Of a stretch of DNA of 56,968 bases, positions 15,490 to 24,363 are shown in pieces (positions within the stretch are counted from its first letter, which is position 1; each line of letters opens with the position of its first letter). The stretch lies in NCBI GenBank assembly GCA_012839815.1, contig DUMQ01000070.1, positions 1-56,968 on the forward strand. The letters run 5' to 3'. The notes beneath the pieces were generated by a model that was given only the letters and a program-made list of their open reading frames with translations, ran no database searches and was not told where the DNA came from. Source of the stretch: Bacillota bacterium. Its GTDB lineage: Bacteria; Bacillota; SHA-98; Ch115; JABLXJ01. A program made the position numbers and the translations under genes.

Positions 15490-15726
15490 ATGGCTGAAAA
15501 AGAGAAGAAGGAAACGAGGACAACTGACCTAGCCCTCGCGGCTTATCTCAAGCTGCGGGGGCTTCGTTTACTCAGGACGGAGAAGGACGAGTTCGACAGG
15601 ACCGCCTTCGTCTTCGACGATTCCATGGATGTGGCTGAGCTCTTGAAGGTGGAGTTTGCGAATTCGGAGTGCTGTAAGTTCGACGGGGAGCTTAGACACT
15701 TGAAGAAGCTCATTTTCAGGTCGTAG
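15490..15726 (+). CDS. DUF5659-like small phage protein
   Basis: The 78-aa product has the pattern of DUF5659 proteins: TTDLALAAYLKLRGLRLLRT, FVFDD near the middle, and a C-terminal LRHLKKLIF. These proteins are common in phage head gene clusters and their role is unknown. A clear start with spaced SD-like GGGTAA is present, and it lies in the same operon as its neighbours. Confidence 0.65.
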   Translation: MAEKEKKETRTTDLALAAYLKLRGLRLLRTEKDEFDRTAFVFDDSMDVAELLKVEFANSECCKFDGELRHLKKLIFRS

Positions 15727-15753
15727 ACGCGGACCTGGAGGTTATGATGTCCC

Positions 15754-16359
15754 ATGTATGCGACTGTCCAAGAGATACGCGAAGAAGGGGTGGCGCCGGA
15801 AGAGGCTTCCGACGCGAGGATAGAGGCTGCGATAAAGAGGGCGAGCGACCTCATAGAAAGACTTACGGGCCAGTGGTTCGAGCCGAGGGAGAAGACCCTC
15901 ATCCTGGATGGGAACGGGGGTTTCACGCTGTTCCTCGGAGTGCCGGTTATCTCCCTTTCTGGGGTTAAAATAGACGGCCGGGCAGTCGACCTTGCGCTTT
16001 TGAGGGTATATAACTCCCCCGAGGACAGGAAGAACCCCAGGATACACTTCTCGTGGGGCTTCCCCAAGGGAAAGCGCAACGTGGAGGTCACAGGCACCTT
16101 CGGCTACGTCGAGGAGGACGGGTCCACGCCGGAGCTCATAAGATACGCCTGCCGGAGGCTCGTGGTGAAAGACCTTGCGCCCTTATCGGATATGGATGCC
16201 CAGGAGGAGCGGAAACGGGCCAGGGTGATCAGTGAGACTACAGACAGACACTCCTACACCCTGGCGCAGGATCAGAGGTTTTCAGGCCTCACAGGCGACC
16301 CCGAAGTGGACGGCATCCTGGTTGAGTTCATGGCGCCTCCGGGCGTGGGGAGTGTGTAG
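15754..16359 (+). CDS. Head-tail connector (adaptor) protein, gp6-like
   Basis: The 201-aa product starts YATVQEIREEGV with IKRASDLIERLTGQWFEPRE, the helical pattern of gp6/gp15-like connector proteins that dock under the portal. The centre is beta-rich (LFLGVPVISLSGVKIDG) and the C-terminus has RYACRRLVVKDLAPL. Position between capsid genes and the tail completion genes fits. Exact family is inferred. Confidence 0.7.
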   Translation: MYATVQEIREEGVAPEEASDARIEAAIKRASDLIERLTGQWFEPREKTLILDGNGGFTLFLGVPVISLSGVKIDGRAVDLALLRVYNSPEDRKNPRIHFSWGFPKGKRNVEVTGTFGYVEEDGSTPELIRYACRRLVVKDLAPLSDMDAQEERKRARVISETTDRHSYTLAQDQRFSGLTGDPEVDGILVEFMAPPGVGSV

Positions 16360-16361
16360 AG

Positions 16362-16745
16362 ATGAGACCGAAGCTTGTCCACCCCACCACGGCCAAGATA
16401 GCAAGGCTTGACAGGTCATCCACCGAATGGGACCCCGTCTTCCGGATGCCCAAAGGGCAGGTCGCCTACAGCGAACCCGTAGAGGTCTGGGCTCAGGTGG
16501 AGTACAGCAGGGTAAACGAATTTGCGATGACCCCTGCCGGGGAAATGCCCTTTACCATGGGCCACCTTACCATGACGAAGGGGGACTTTGAGAAAGCAGG
16601 GGGATTCTCAGAAGGCGATAGGATCGTAGAGATAGGGAACCTGCCCGTTGAAGCCTACATTGTCGAAATTCGCCCTGCAGGGCACTATTTCGGTAAGCCC
16701 GAGCTCATTGTGCTCATGTTCGAGTCCCGGAGGAAGGGGCCATGA
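16362..16745 (+). CDS. Probable head closure (stopper) protein
   Basis: The 127-aa product is beta-rich (VEVWAQVEYSRV, GHLTMTKGDFEK, ELIVLMFESRRKG) and lies between the connector and the virion morphogenesis gene, the usual slot for head closure protein. Its stop overlaps the next start by four bases. The role rests on gene order rather than on a recognised domain. Confidence 0.55.
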   Translation: MRPKLVHPTTAKIARLDRSSTEWDPVFRMPKGQVAYSEPVEVWAQVEYSRVNEFAMTPAGEMPFTMGHLTMTKGDFEKAGGFSEGDRIVEIGNLPVEAYIVEIRPAGHYFGKPELIVLMFESRRKGP

Positions 16746-17281
16746 TACACAAGTACGGAGACTGGGATAAGGCCATCAGGATATTCACCGGCCTCGATCT
16801 CAAGTACCGGCAGGCCATAAAGAGGGCCCTCAACCGGGTGGGGGTCTACGTCAGGGACAAGATCAAGCGCGGCATACGCGATCAGGCGCCCGGGGGGCGA
16901 GAGTTCTCTCCGCTTTCGGAGCTAACGATAAGGCGGAAGGGTAGCTCGAAGGCGTTAATTGAAACAGGCGACTTCATCGGGGCTGTCACCTTCAAGGTCG
17001 TGGGAGGTGACGCGGTCTTCGTCGGGCTGCTCCGGAGCGCCCGGGGCAAGGACGGCCAGAGTCTAGTCAATATCGGCGAGGTCCACGAGTTCGGGTGCGT
17101 CATCCCGGTGACACCCAAAATGAGGGGCTTCTTCCGCGGGGTCTTCGGGGTGAACCTGAAGCCCTCCACAACTGCGATAAGGATACCACCAAGGCCCTAC
17201 TTGCGACCGGTCCTGGAGGCGGAGGCGGATAATGTGATCCGAATATTCCAAGAGGAGCTTGCAAAGTTATTCAAGGTTTGA
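16742..17281 (+). CDS. Phage virion morphogenesis/tail completion protein (Mu gpG or HK97 gp10-like)
   Basis: The 179-aa product carries ALNRVGVYVRDKIKRGI near the N-terminus, LSELTIRRKGSSKALIETGD in the middle, and the family-typical VHEFGCVIPVTPKMRGFF followed by IRIPPRPYLRPVLE. Such proteins act in head completion or head-tail joining. It overlaps the preceding gene (ATGA). No defect seen. Confidence 0.75.
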   Translation: MIHKYGDWDKAIRIFTGLDLKYRQAIKRALNRVGVYVRDKIKRGIRDQAPGGREFSPLSELTIRRKGSSKALIETGDFIGAVTFKVVGGDAVFVGLLRSARGKDGQSLVNIGEVHEFGCVIPVTPKMRGFFRGVFGVNLKPSTTAIRIPPRPYLRPVLEAEADNVIRIFQEELAKLFKV

Positions 17282-17291
17282 GGTGAGTGTC

Positions 17292-17885
17292 ATGGCCCTT
17301 TCTGAGCACATAGAGAACACGATCCGGGCCGTGATCATGCTCCTGAAAGGGAGCGTGCTTGATAACGTGGTGCAGGCTACCCACGCCGACTACGGGGAGA
17401 TAGCCAGGCTTCCGGCCCTGATACTGTATTTTCCGAGGATCACCGAGGTCAGGACCGAAGCCTCCAACGAGCAGGTTGTGGAGCGGAAAAGGGACACAGG
17501 CGAGTTCAGGGTTTTCCCTCCTCCGAGGTTCTATGACCTCGAGTTCGACTATGAGCTTGTAACCGCCACGATGGTCGGGGCTCAGGGGTTATCGCAGTTG
17601 AGCCAGAAGTGCCTCACATTCTTTGCGGAGCATCCGGCTATCACGGTCAACCTCACGGATGAGCAGGGTAACGTCTACGGGGCTGACACATATGAGATAG
17701 CTCCGACACTTGCCCTGTCCCCGGGGGCTGTGTCGGCATATTACTTTACGGTTAGAGGCTCTTTCGTTGTGAGGGAGGTCAGGGTCGAGGACAGGAGGTC
17801 GATCACCGGTCCTCTTGTGAGGGGCTTTGAGGTGGCGTATAGGGACGAGAGAAAGGAGATCGAGGAGGCATACAGGCATCTTTAG
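17292..17885 (+). CDS. Probable tail terminator/completion protein
   Basis: The 197-aa product begins MALSEHIENTIRAVIMLLKG after GAGGTGAGTGTC. It contains beta-rich segments (FYDLEFDYELVTATMV; YYFTVRGSFVVREVRV). By position, just before the sheath gene, it should be the tail terminator or completion protein. No family signature is recognised with certainty. Confidence 0.55.
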   Translation: MALSEHIENTIRAVIMLLKGSVLDNVVQATHADYGEIARLPALILYFPRITEVRTEASNEQVVERKRDTGEFRVFPPPRFYDLEFDYELVTATMVGAQGLSQLSQKCLTFFAEHPAITVNLTDEQGNVYGADTYEIAPTLALSPGAVSAYYFTVRGSFVVREVRVEDRRSITGPLVRGFEVAYRDERKEIEEAYRHL

Positions 17886-17901
17886 ATGGAGGTGGATGTA
17901 A

Positions 17902-18135
17902 ATGCCCAGGCTCAAGAACAAGCGGAACTTGCCGCTTGTGGTCCCTGTGAAAGACCAGGGACCTATTTATTTCGCCCCCCTTGAGATCAAGACCGTAACA
18001 GAGAAGGTGCTAAAAGACCCACTCATGGAGGCGAACGTGAGAAAAGGGAATCTCCAGATACTGCCTGAAGGGCCGGTTCCGATAGAGCCTCCGGAGGCCC
18101 AGGAGAGACCGAAGAGGAAAGGGGGCAGTGAGTGA
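17902..18135 (+). CDS. Small hypothetical protein before the sheath gene (77 aa)
   Basis: A basic, proline-rich product (MPRLKNKRNLPLVVPVKDQG; C-terminal PEAQERPKRKGGSE). GGAGGTGGATGTAA precedes the ATG. A short protein in this slot is common in contractile phages, immediately upstream of the sheath. The stop overlaps the sheath start (TGATG). Function unknown. Confidence 0.6.
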   Translation: MPRLKNKRNLPLVVPVKDQGPIYFAPLEIKTVTEKVLKDPLMEANVRKGNLQILPEGPVPIEPPEAQERPKRKGGSE

Positions 18136-19682
18136 TGGCTGAGTTTCTTTCGCCTGGACACTACAAGTCCGAGAGTCCTCCCCAGGTCATGACGCTTGCC
18201 GGCGTGAGCGTATCAACGGGCGCGATCGTGGGGGTATTCGAGAAGGGGCCGATTGGGGCTCCGAGGCTTGTTACGAGCCTTACGGAGTTCCAGAAGGTTT
18301 TCGGCGGGTACACCCCCGATAGCTATGCGCCTTATGCTGTCGAAGGGGCTTTTAGGAACAAGCCCGGCATGAGGCTGTATATCGTGAGGACCGCCCACTA
18401 CACCGACCCAACCAACCCGGCAACCTGCACCGCCAAGAAGGCTGCTGTTGTCTTAAAGGATAGGAATACAGTTAACCCTGCCGACACCCTCAAGGTGGAG
18501 GCTATAAACGAAGGGACCTGGGGCGAGAAGATAGCTATCGAGATAACGGATGCGACCAAAGACCCGCCTAACAAGTTCCGCATAGTGGTGAAATATGACG
18601 GTGTGGTCAAGGAGGTCTTCGACGAGCTCTCCATGGACGATAACTCCGCGGATTATGTGGAGTCCAAGATCAACGGCACGTCCGAGTACATCCGGGTCAC
18701 GGACATGGACACGCTGACCGCACCTCCGAATGACAGGCCGGCTGTCGGCACCTTCACCCTCGCAGGCGGGGACGACGGGATCGCCGGTATCGGAGACAAC
18801 GACTACTTGGGCTCCGCTGCAGGGGGCACCGGGCTCCATGCACTTGACAGCGTGGAGGACGCGCTTCTGATCGCGGTTCCTGGGATTGTGACTTCCGCAG
18901 TACATAACGGCGTCCTCGAGTACTGCGCAAGCCGTATGGATAGCTTTGCGATCCTCGATCCGCCGATGGCCGCAAGCTACCAGGACGTGAAGGAGTACGT
19001 GGAAACCACAGCCCAGCTCAACAGCGAATACGGCGCGATCTACTGGCCCAATGTGGGGGTATCGGACCCTTTGACAGGGGTGTACAAGATCATACCCCCG
19101 TCCGGCCATGCGATGGGAGCTTACGCACGAGTTGATGCAGCTCCAGGCAAGGGCCCGTGGAAGGTCGCGGCCGGCATAGAGGACGGCCAGCTTTACGGGG
19201 TGCTGGGTGTGGAGGATAACTCCGTCAACAACAAGGCCGTGAGGGACGTCCTCTACCCCGCCAGGATAAACCCGATCCGGGCCATGTCGAGGTACGGCCG
19301 GGTGCTCTACGGCGCAAGGACGCTCTCAGGAACCGGCAAGATGACCTACATCAACGAGCGCAGGACGTTCATCTACGTCGAAAAGACGGTCGACGACGGC
19401 ACCCAGTGGGTCGAGTTCGAGAACAACGACCCCAAGCTCTGGGCGAGGCTCACAAGGACGATCTCCGCCTTCCTCCTCAGGGTCTGGAGGGCAGGAGGTT
19501 TAAGGGGCGAGACCCCGGAGGAGGCGTTCATCGTGAAGATAGACGCTGAGACGAACCCTGAGCCGGGGCCTATACTCTACGGCAAGATCGGGCTTGCAAC
19601 CCACACGCCTGCCGAGTTCGTGTGGTTCGACTACATGAAGCATACACTGGAAGCTCAGGCTACCCAAGCTCCTGCTGCGTAG
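18135..19682 (+). CDS. Contractile tail sheath protein
   Basis: The 515-aa product has the sheath N-terminus FLSPGHYKSESPPQ, with IVGVFEKGPIGAPRLVTSLT and FQKVFGGYTPDSYAPYAVEG. The C-terminal sheath domain shows NPIRAMSRYGRVLYGARTLS, YINERRTFIYVEKTV and LRRV-like RVWRAGGLRGETPEEAFIVK. It contracts to drive the tube through the host envelope. The start is ATG 18135, overlapping the previous stop. It defines the phage as myovirus-like. Confidence 0.92.
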   Translation: MAEFLSPGHYKSESPPQVMTLAGVSVSTGAIVGVFEKGPIGAPRLVTSLTEFQKVFGGYTPDSYAPYAVEGAFRNKPGMRLYIVRTAHYTDPTNPATCTAKKAAVVLKDRNTVNPADTLKVEAINEGTWGEKIAIEITDATKDPPNKFRIVVKYDGVVKEVFDELSMDDNSADYVESKINGTSEYIRVTDMDTLTAPPNDRPAVGTFTLAGGDDGIAGIGDNDYLGSAAGGTGLHALDSVEDALLIAVPGIVTSAVHNGVLEYCASRMDSFAILDPPMAASYQDVKEYVETTAQLNSEYGAIYWPNVGVSDPLTGVYKIIPPSGHAMGAYARVDAAPGKGPWKVAAGIEDGQLYGVLGVEDNSVNNKAVRDVLYPARINPIRAMSRYGRVLYGARTLSGTGKMTYINERRTFIYVEKTVDDGTQWVEFENNDPKLWARLTRTISAFLLRVWRAGGLRGETPEEAFIVKIDAETNPEPGPILYGKIGLATHTPAEFVWFDYMKHTLEAQATQAPAA

Positions 19683-19695
19683 GAGGTGAGCCGGG

Positions 19696-20148
19696 ATGGG
19701 AGAGCAGGTCAAGTTCTATAACCGTTTCAGGTTCGTCGTGGAGATAGACGGGTTCGCGAGGGCCGGCTTTCAGAAGGTGTCAGGCCTCGAGCAGGGCATA
19801 GAGGTGATAAAGCACCGGGAGAGCGACTCCATAAGACCGTATAAGAGCCCGGGGCTGTTCGATACTGAAGACCTGACCCTGGAATTCGGGGCCACCGAAG
19901 ATACCGGGGCCTGGGACTGGTTTACCCAGTGCGTTGCCGTGGCTGAGGGAAGGCTTGCCGCGGATGAATCCGAATACAAGAAGGACATCGCCCTCGTCCA
20001 GCAGGACGGGGACGGGAGTGAGCTTGAGCGCTGGAACATCTACGGAGCCTTCCCGTTCAAGATGAGCCCTGGAGAATTTGACGCCACAAGCTCTGAGAAG
20101 ACCATCCGCAGGCTCCAGATAACATATGATTACTTCGACAGGGGCTAG
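19696..20148 (+). CDS. Tail tube protein (TIGR02241/T4 gp19-like)
   Basis: The 150-aa product has the tube signature FYNRFRFVVEIDGFARAGFQ with KVSGLEQGIEVIKHRES and a C-terminal EFDATSSEKTIRRLQITYDY. This tube type is shared by T4-like phages and contractile injection systems. AGGAGGTGAGCC precedes the ATG. It builds the inner tube inside the sheath. Confidence 0.88.
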   Translation: MGEQVKFYNRFRFVVEIDGFARAGFQKVSGLEQGIEVIKHRESDSIRPYKSPGLFDTEDLTLEFGATEDTGAWDWFTQCVAVAEGRLAADESEYKKDIALVQQDGDGSELERWNIYGAFPFKMSPGEFDATSSEKTIRRLQITYDYFDRG

Positions 20149-20234
20149 GCGCCGTAGATGAGCTGACAAAACACGGCTAAAAAGTCGTGGAGAGTCGTCA
20201 CGGATAGCTTGACGGAAGGGGAGAATAGAAGAGA

Positions 20235-20930
20235 ATGTTTAGGATACCATCATGCGGCGACGAGATCGAAGTCCGAAAGCTCAAGGTGAAGGAGCAGAGC
20301 CTCCTTGTGGATAGAAAGAGACAGCGGGACGGGAGCGCCTTGAACGAGGTGCTCCAGTCCTGCATCTTGACTCCGGGTTACGATGTGAAGGAGCTCTTGG
20401 TCGGCGATAGACTTGCCCTCCTGATCCACCTTAGGGCCGTGACATATGGTTCGGAGTTTGTATTCCGTGTGACATGCGACTGCGGGGAGTCCTTCATGTG
20501 GAAAGAAGACCTCTCCGCCCTGCCGGTGAAGTATCTCGATCCGCCGCTACCCTATGGCGAGGACCGGATAATCGAGCGCGTGCTGCCGAGTCTTGGTAAG
20601 AAGATCAAGGTGAGGCTCCTTAAGGGCAAGGACGAACCCCGCATGCGGGCGATACGTAATAACGAGAACTCGCTTTCGGGCCTCCTTAGGCTGATCACCG
20701 TGGAGGTGGAAGGTGAGAAGGTGCTCTCCGCGAAGTGGTTCGACGACCTGGACGCCGACGACATGGACTACATCATCGGCGAGTGGCGGGCGAGTGACTG
20801 CGGTGTCGATACCACGGTCCAGGTCGAATGCCCCGCATGCGGTAGAACCCAGGAGATGGAGCTACCCATAGGGGACCCTGCTTTTTTCATGCCGAAAGCT
20901 TCGAAGAAGAGTTTCTTGCAGGCGGTGTAA
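20235..20930 (+). CDS. T4-type baseplate hub assembly chaperone with zinc-binding cysteines
   Basis: The 231-aa product begins FRIPSCGDEIEVRKLKVKEQ and has VLQSCILTPGYDVKELLVGD and LLIHLRAVTYGSEFVFRVTC, the pattern of T4-family baseplate hub assembly chaperones. Cys pairs CDCG (near 77-80) and CPACG (near 199-203) suggest a zinc ribbon. It sits directly before the tape measure, the tail-chaperone position. Near the 3' end a T-TTT-TTC slippery heptamer (20882-20888) allows a -1 shift into the overlapping frame of the next small gene, giving a product of about 295 aa. Confidence 0.75.
   Translation: MFRIPSCGDEIEVRKLKVKEQSLLVDRKRQRDGSALNEVLQSCILTPGYDVKELLVGDRLALLIHLRAVTYGSEFVFRVTCDCGESFMWKEDLSALPVKYLDPPLPYGEDRIIERVLPSLGKKIKVRLLKGKDEPRMRAIRNNENSLSGLLRLITVEVEGEKVLSAKWFDDLDADDMDYIIGEWRASDCGVDTTVQVECPACGRTQEMELPIGDPAFFMPKASKKSFLQAV
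20882..20888 (+). promoter_or_regulatory. Candidate -1 ribosomal frameshift site (U UUU UUC)
   Basis: In the zero frame the bases are GCT TTT TTC, so the heptamer T-TTT-TTC fits X XXY YYZ. An SD-like AGGGGA lies about 10 bases upstream. The -1 frame is open from the heptamer through the 58-aa ORF to 21121 with no stop (HAESFEEEFLAGGVTEEELM...). Tail chaperone genes upstream of tape measures classically use such shifts. Confidence 0.6.
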
Positions 20931-20944
20931 CAGAGGAAGAGCTC

Positions 20945-21121
20945 ATGGAGGAGGTTTTCGCTCTCATGTTCACATGCGAGGGCACGGGGCTTGGCATGGG
21001 GTACCACGACGTAATGGAGCTCGAGGTGCCGGTGAAGGACCGGCTCTATGCCTTGCTTTGCGAGAAGTTGAGTGAAATCGAGGCGAGGTACGAAAGCTTT
21101 ACTTCAGGCGGTGAGCCTTGA
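20945..21121 (+). CDS. Small tail assembly protein or frameshift extension of the hub chaperone (58 aa)
   Basis: Reads MEEVFALMFTCEGTGLGMGY and ends EARYESFTSGGEP, with GAGG spaced before the ATG, so independent initiation is possible. The same frame is open upstream to the slippery site, so it may mainly be made as the C-terminal extension of the chaperone by -1 frameshifting. The stop overlaps the tape-measure start (TGATG). It is too short for many gene callers. Function: tail assembly, by position. Confidence 0.65.
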   Translation: MEEVFALMFTCEGTGLGMGYHDVMELEVPVKDRLYALLCEKLSEIEARYESFTSGGEP

Positions 21122-24100
21122 TGCTGAACTATGGTGGCCTTGGGCTTGGGCTCTTGTTCGAAGCGAGGGACCTTGCGTCCGGCGTGATGCAAAATGTCGA
21201 GCGCAACCTGCGGTCGGTGAGCGATGCGGCAGGTTCAGCCGCGCGCAGGTGGGATGATTCCATGAGGCTCATGAGGACGGGGCTTACGGGCCTCGGCATA
21301 GGCGGTTCAATTGCAGGCTCGCTTGCGCTCGTCGGCCGGGCGGCATTTAGAGCTGCAAGCGAGTTTGAGGTCTACCAGATGCAGTTTGCGACCATGTTCG
21401 GATCTCTTGAAAAGGCGAGGGCTGCTATGGCAGACCTTGCGAAGTTCGCTGCTGTAACCCCATACGAGATACCCGAGATCGTGCAGGCGGGCAAGCTCCT
21501 TACCACGTTCGGGATGGACTACACGAGGTACCTGCGCGATGTAGGGGATCTTGCCGCAGCATTCGGCGGAAGCGGCGAGAGGCTTCTTGAGGTCGTCATG
21601 GCCCTGGGCCGCCTGAAGGCCGGACAGTTCGGCGAGGCGTTCGAGTCGTTCAGGAGGTTCGGCATAAGCTACGAGGACTGGGAGAAAGCGGGCCTCAGGT
21701 TCAACGAGAAGAACAAGCAGTTCCTCGGGACTGCTGAAGAGGCTGTCGCAGCGTTCGCGAAGGTAGTGCAGCTGAAGGGCTTCTCCGGCATGATGGAGAA
21801 GCTCTCCAAGACAACTCAAGGCATAATCAGCAACATAAAAGACGCCTGGGGATCTCTCATCCGCGGCATAGGCGCTGGTTTCCTGGAGAGGGCAAAAGAC
21901 GCGCTTCGGGGAGTCTTGAATGCCCTAAACGCGATCGACCCTCAAAGGGTCGGGGAGGCGATAGGCCGGGGATTTCGTGACCTCATCGTCGTTCTCACCC
22001 CGGTCTTCAAGCTACTCATGGCGATAGCGGGCGGGATCGCGAAGTTCGTCGAGGCGCGCCCCAAGGTTGCGTCTTTCATCATAACCCTCTCGGGCGTCTC
22101 TGCAGTTGTGCTCACAATCGTGAGCAGCATCTTGGTCCTGAAGGGGCTCTTGGGGCTTCTCCCGCTTTGGCTAGGCAGGGTAGGTCTTGCCGGCAGAATC
22201 ACCTTAGCATCTCTTCTGGGGCCCATATTCCTTGTGGTTTCAGCAATACAGCTCTTCAGGTACGCATATGAGAGGAACCTTGGGGGTTTTGCGGCCTTCG
22301 TCAACCGGGTGGCCCTCCTCTGGCGGGGGGTTATTGCCCTTGTGGCATCCACCCGGTTCTCCCCGAAAGAGGGATGGAAGGGGTTTCTACCTGAGAACCT
22401 GAGGAATGAACTCAAGAAAGCGGGGTTGCTCGATATCACGGTAGAGATATGGATGATCACCGTGAGGATCAGAAGCTTCCTCAAGGGGCTTTCCGAAGGG
22501 GTTAAGTCGGCCTTTGAGGGGATCCATGAGGCTATAGAACCGTTCGGGAAGATTATAAAGGGTGCCCTGGATGTTTTGATCCCCATCTTGGAGAAGTTGG
22601 GACTCGATTTTACGAAAGCAGGGGCATCGATGCCAATAGAGAAGTTCGAAGCCTTCGGCCGGGCCATAGGGAAGGTCCTCGTCCCGCTCCTGGGTTTTGG
22701 GGGTGTCGCCAAGGGGATGAGACTCACCAGGATGGTCTTCTCAGTAGGCGTGGAGGGTGTTGGAAGGCTTGCCGGGGCGGAGAAAGCCGTCCGAGGATTT
22801 GTGGGAGGCGACCTCCCGACGCGCATAAGGATGTTTGGTGCAGAGGTCAAGTACCTGACGATGCGGCTGAACGAGTTCCAGCCCGAGAGGGCATTCGAGG
22901 GTCTAAGGAGGGTGCCCGGTCTTTTCCGTGGCCTTGTGGTCAAGATACCTGACTACTTCAGGAGGTTTGGCGAGAACGCGAAATTTGCAGCAGTCCAGGT
23001 AGGGCAGTTCAGCGTGGCTCTGATCCGCGCTGCAGGTAGGACGGCGGTCTTCGGGGCGAAGCTGGTTTGGACAGGGATAAAGGCTTTTGCCTCATTTACT
23101 GCAGGTCTTGTGAAGAGCGCGGTCGCAGCGATAACTTCGTTTGTCCCTGCGATATCGACTGCTACAGCTTCGGCATGGTCTTTTGCAGCTGCCCTCCTTG
23201 CAAACCCTGTCACGTGGGTCGTTGCGGGAGTGATAGCTCTCGGGACGGCCCTTTATTTCTTGATAAAGAACTGGGACAAGGTGACCGGGGCAGTGAGCAG
23301 GGCGTGGGCCGGGATTTGGGCTTTCGCAAGGGGGCTATCGCCTGTGGGGACGGCTTTGCTCACGGTGTTCTTGCCCTTTATGGGGGTTCCGCTTCTGATC
23401 ATTCGCAACTGGGATAGGATCAGGGGGTTCTTTGCAGGCCTCTCGGCATCCATAGTGCGAAGTGGGACGGTATTCCTCACATGGACTTTTTCGCTTCCCG
23501 GCCGGATGTGGGGCTTGTTTATGGGACTTCCGGGCCGGATAAGCTCCGCCCTTACAGTAGCGTGGGGGGCTGTCACGGGCTGGATGGCCGACATCGCAAG
23601 GTCGCTATCGGCCTGGATAACGGGCTTCCCGTCCCAGGTCGGCGCGGGCATCTTGAGTGCATGGAATGTGCTCATCGGGAGCTTGCCCAGTCTCTTGAGA
23701 CAGGTCGCAGCATTCTTTTCATCCTTGCCTAGCCAGGCGCTAGAGTGGGGCAGAAACCTGATAGTCTCCTTTGTTGAAGGGATCAAAAGCGCCCTTGGAG
23801 CGGTGGGTGACATCGCAAAACAGGTAGCAGGCACGGTGAAGAGGTTCCTCGGGATCGAGTCTCCTGCAAAAACAGGGCCCCTTGCGACATCTCACCTATG
23901 GGGTCCGAATCTGGTTACGATGTTTGCAGAGGGGATAAGAAAGGGTATACCGCTCATTACTGCTGCAAGCATGGAACTCGCTTCTGTCTTGGCAGGTGGG
24001 ATGGCGGCGGAGGTTCCGGCTCCAAGGTTGCCTGAGGTTGCTCCGATACAGCTGAGGATGCCTGCGCCTGAGGTCCCAAGGTTGGGGCCATACGGGCTAT

Positions 24101-24348
24101 ACAAGGTAGAACCGGTATGGGTTAGAGCAGCGGCGCCGGAAACAGGAGTCCGGGCCGGAAGGCCTGTTCCAACTGTGCCCTTGAGACCTGTCATAACCCC
24201 GAGGGCTGAAGGGGAAAAGAAAATCTCAGTCATACCAAAACAATCTGAGAAGCCTGAGATAATCCAGCTTGTAGTGGACGGCAGAACCCTGGCGGAGGTC
24301 GTTCGCAGGGTCGAAAGGGAAGACCTAGCCCGAAGCGCCCCCTGGTGA
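21121..24348 (+). CDS. Tail tape measure protein
   Basis: The 1075-aa product is the longest in the window. The N-terminus (GLGLGLLFEARDLASGVMQN, then SEFEVYQMQFATMFGSLEKA and AAVTPYEIPEIVQAGKLL) is the standard tape-measure domain. The centre has several hydrophobic helices (VASFIITLSGVSAVVLTIVS; AALLANPVTWVVAGVIALGT), and near the C-terminus WAIA-like tail segments end in FLGIESPAKTGPLATSHLWG. Its length sets tail length. Overlaps the upstream small gene by one base. Confidence 0.92.
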   Translation: MLNYGGLGLGLLFEARDLASGVMQNVERNLRSVSDAAGSAARRWDDSMRLMRTGLTGLGIGGSIAGSLALVGRAAFRAASEFEVYQMQFATMFGSLEKARAAMADLAKFAAVTPYEIPEIVQAGKLLTTFGMDYTRYLRDVGDLAAAFGGSGERLLEVVMALGRLKAGQFGEAFESFRRFGISYEDWEKAGLRFNEKNKQFLGTAEEAVAAFAKVVQLKGFSGMMEKLSKTTQGIISNIKDAWGSLIRGIGAGFLERAKDALRGVLNALNAIDPQRVGEAIGRGFRDLIVVLTPVFKLLMAIAGGIAKFVEARPKVASFIITLSGVSAVVLTIVSSILVLKGLLGLLPLWLGRVGLAGRITLASLLGPIFLVVSAIQLFRYAYERNLGGFAAFVNRVALLWRGVIALVASTRFSPKEGWKGFLPENLRNELKKAGLLDITVEIWMITVRIRSFLKGLSEGVKSAFEGIHEAIEPFGKIIKGALDVLIPILEKLGLDFTKAGASMPIEKFEAFGRAIGKVLVPLLGFGGVAKGMRLTRMVFSVGVEGVGRLAGAEKAVRGFVGGDLPTRIRMFGAEVKYLTMRLNEFQPERAFEGLRRVPGLFRGLVVKIPDYFRRFGENAKFAAVQVGQFSVALIRAAGRTAVFGAKLVWTGIKAFASFTAGLVKSAVAAITSFVPAISTATASAWSFAAALLANPVTWVVAGVIALGTALYFLIKNWDKVTGAVSRAWAGIWAFARGLSPVGTALLTVFLPFMGVPLLIIRNWDRIRGFFAGLSASIVRSGTVFLTWTFSLPGRMWGLFMGLPGRISSALTVAWGAVTGWMADIARSLSAWITGFPSQVGAGILSAWNVLIGSLPSLLRQVAAFFSSLPSQALEWGRNLIVSFVEGIKSALGAVGDIAKQVAGTVKRFLGIESPAKTGPLATSHLWGPNLVTMFAEGIRKGIPLITAASMELASVLAGGMAAEVPAPRLPEVAPIQLRMPAPEVPRLGPYGLYKVEPVWVRAAAPETGVRAGRPVPTVPLRPVITPRAEGEKKISVIPKQSEKPEIIQLVVDGRTLAEVVRRVEREDLARSAPW

Positions 24349-24363
24349 GGGAGGGAGGTCCAA

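Noticed and set aside
21942-22943. A 333-aa minus-strand frame within the tape measure gene
   Set aside because: Proline/serine/arginine-rich antisense of a long helical gene; no ribosome site.
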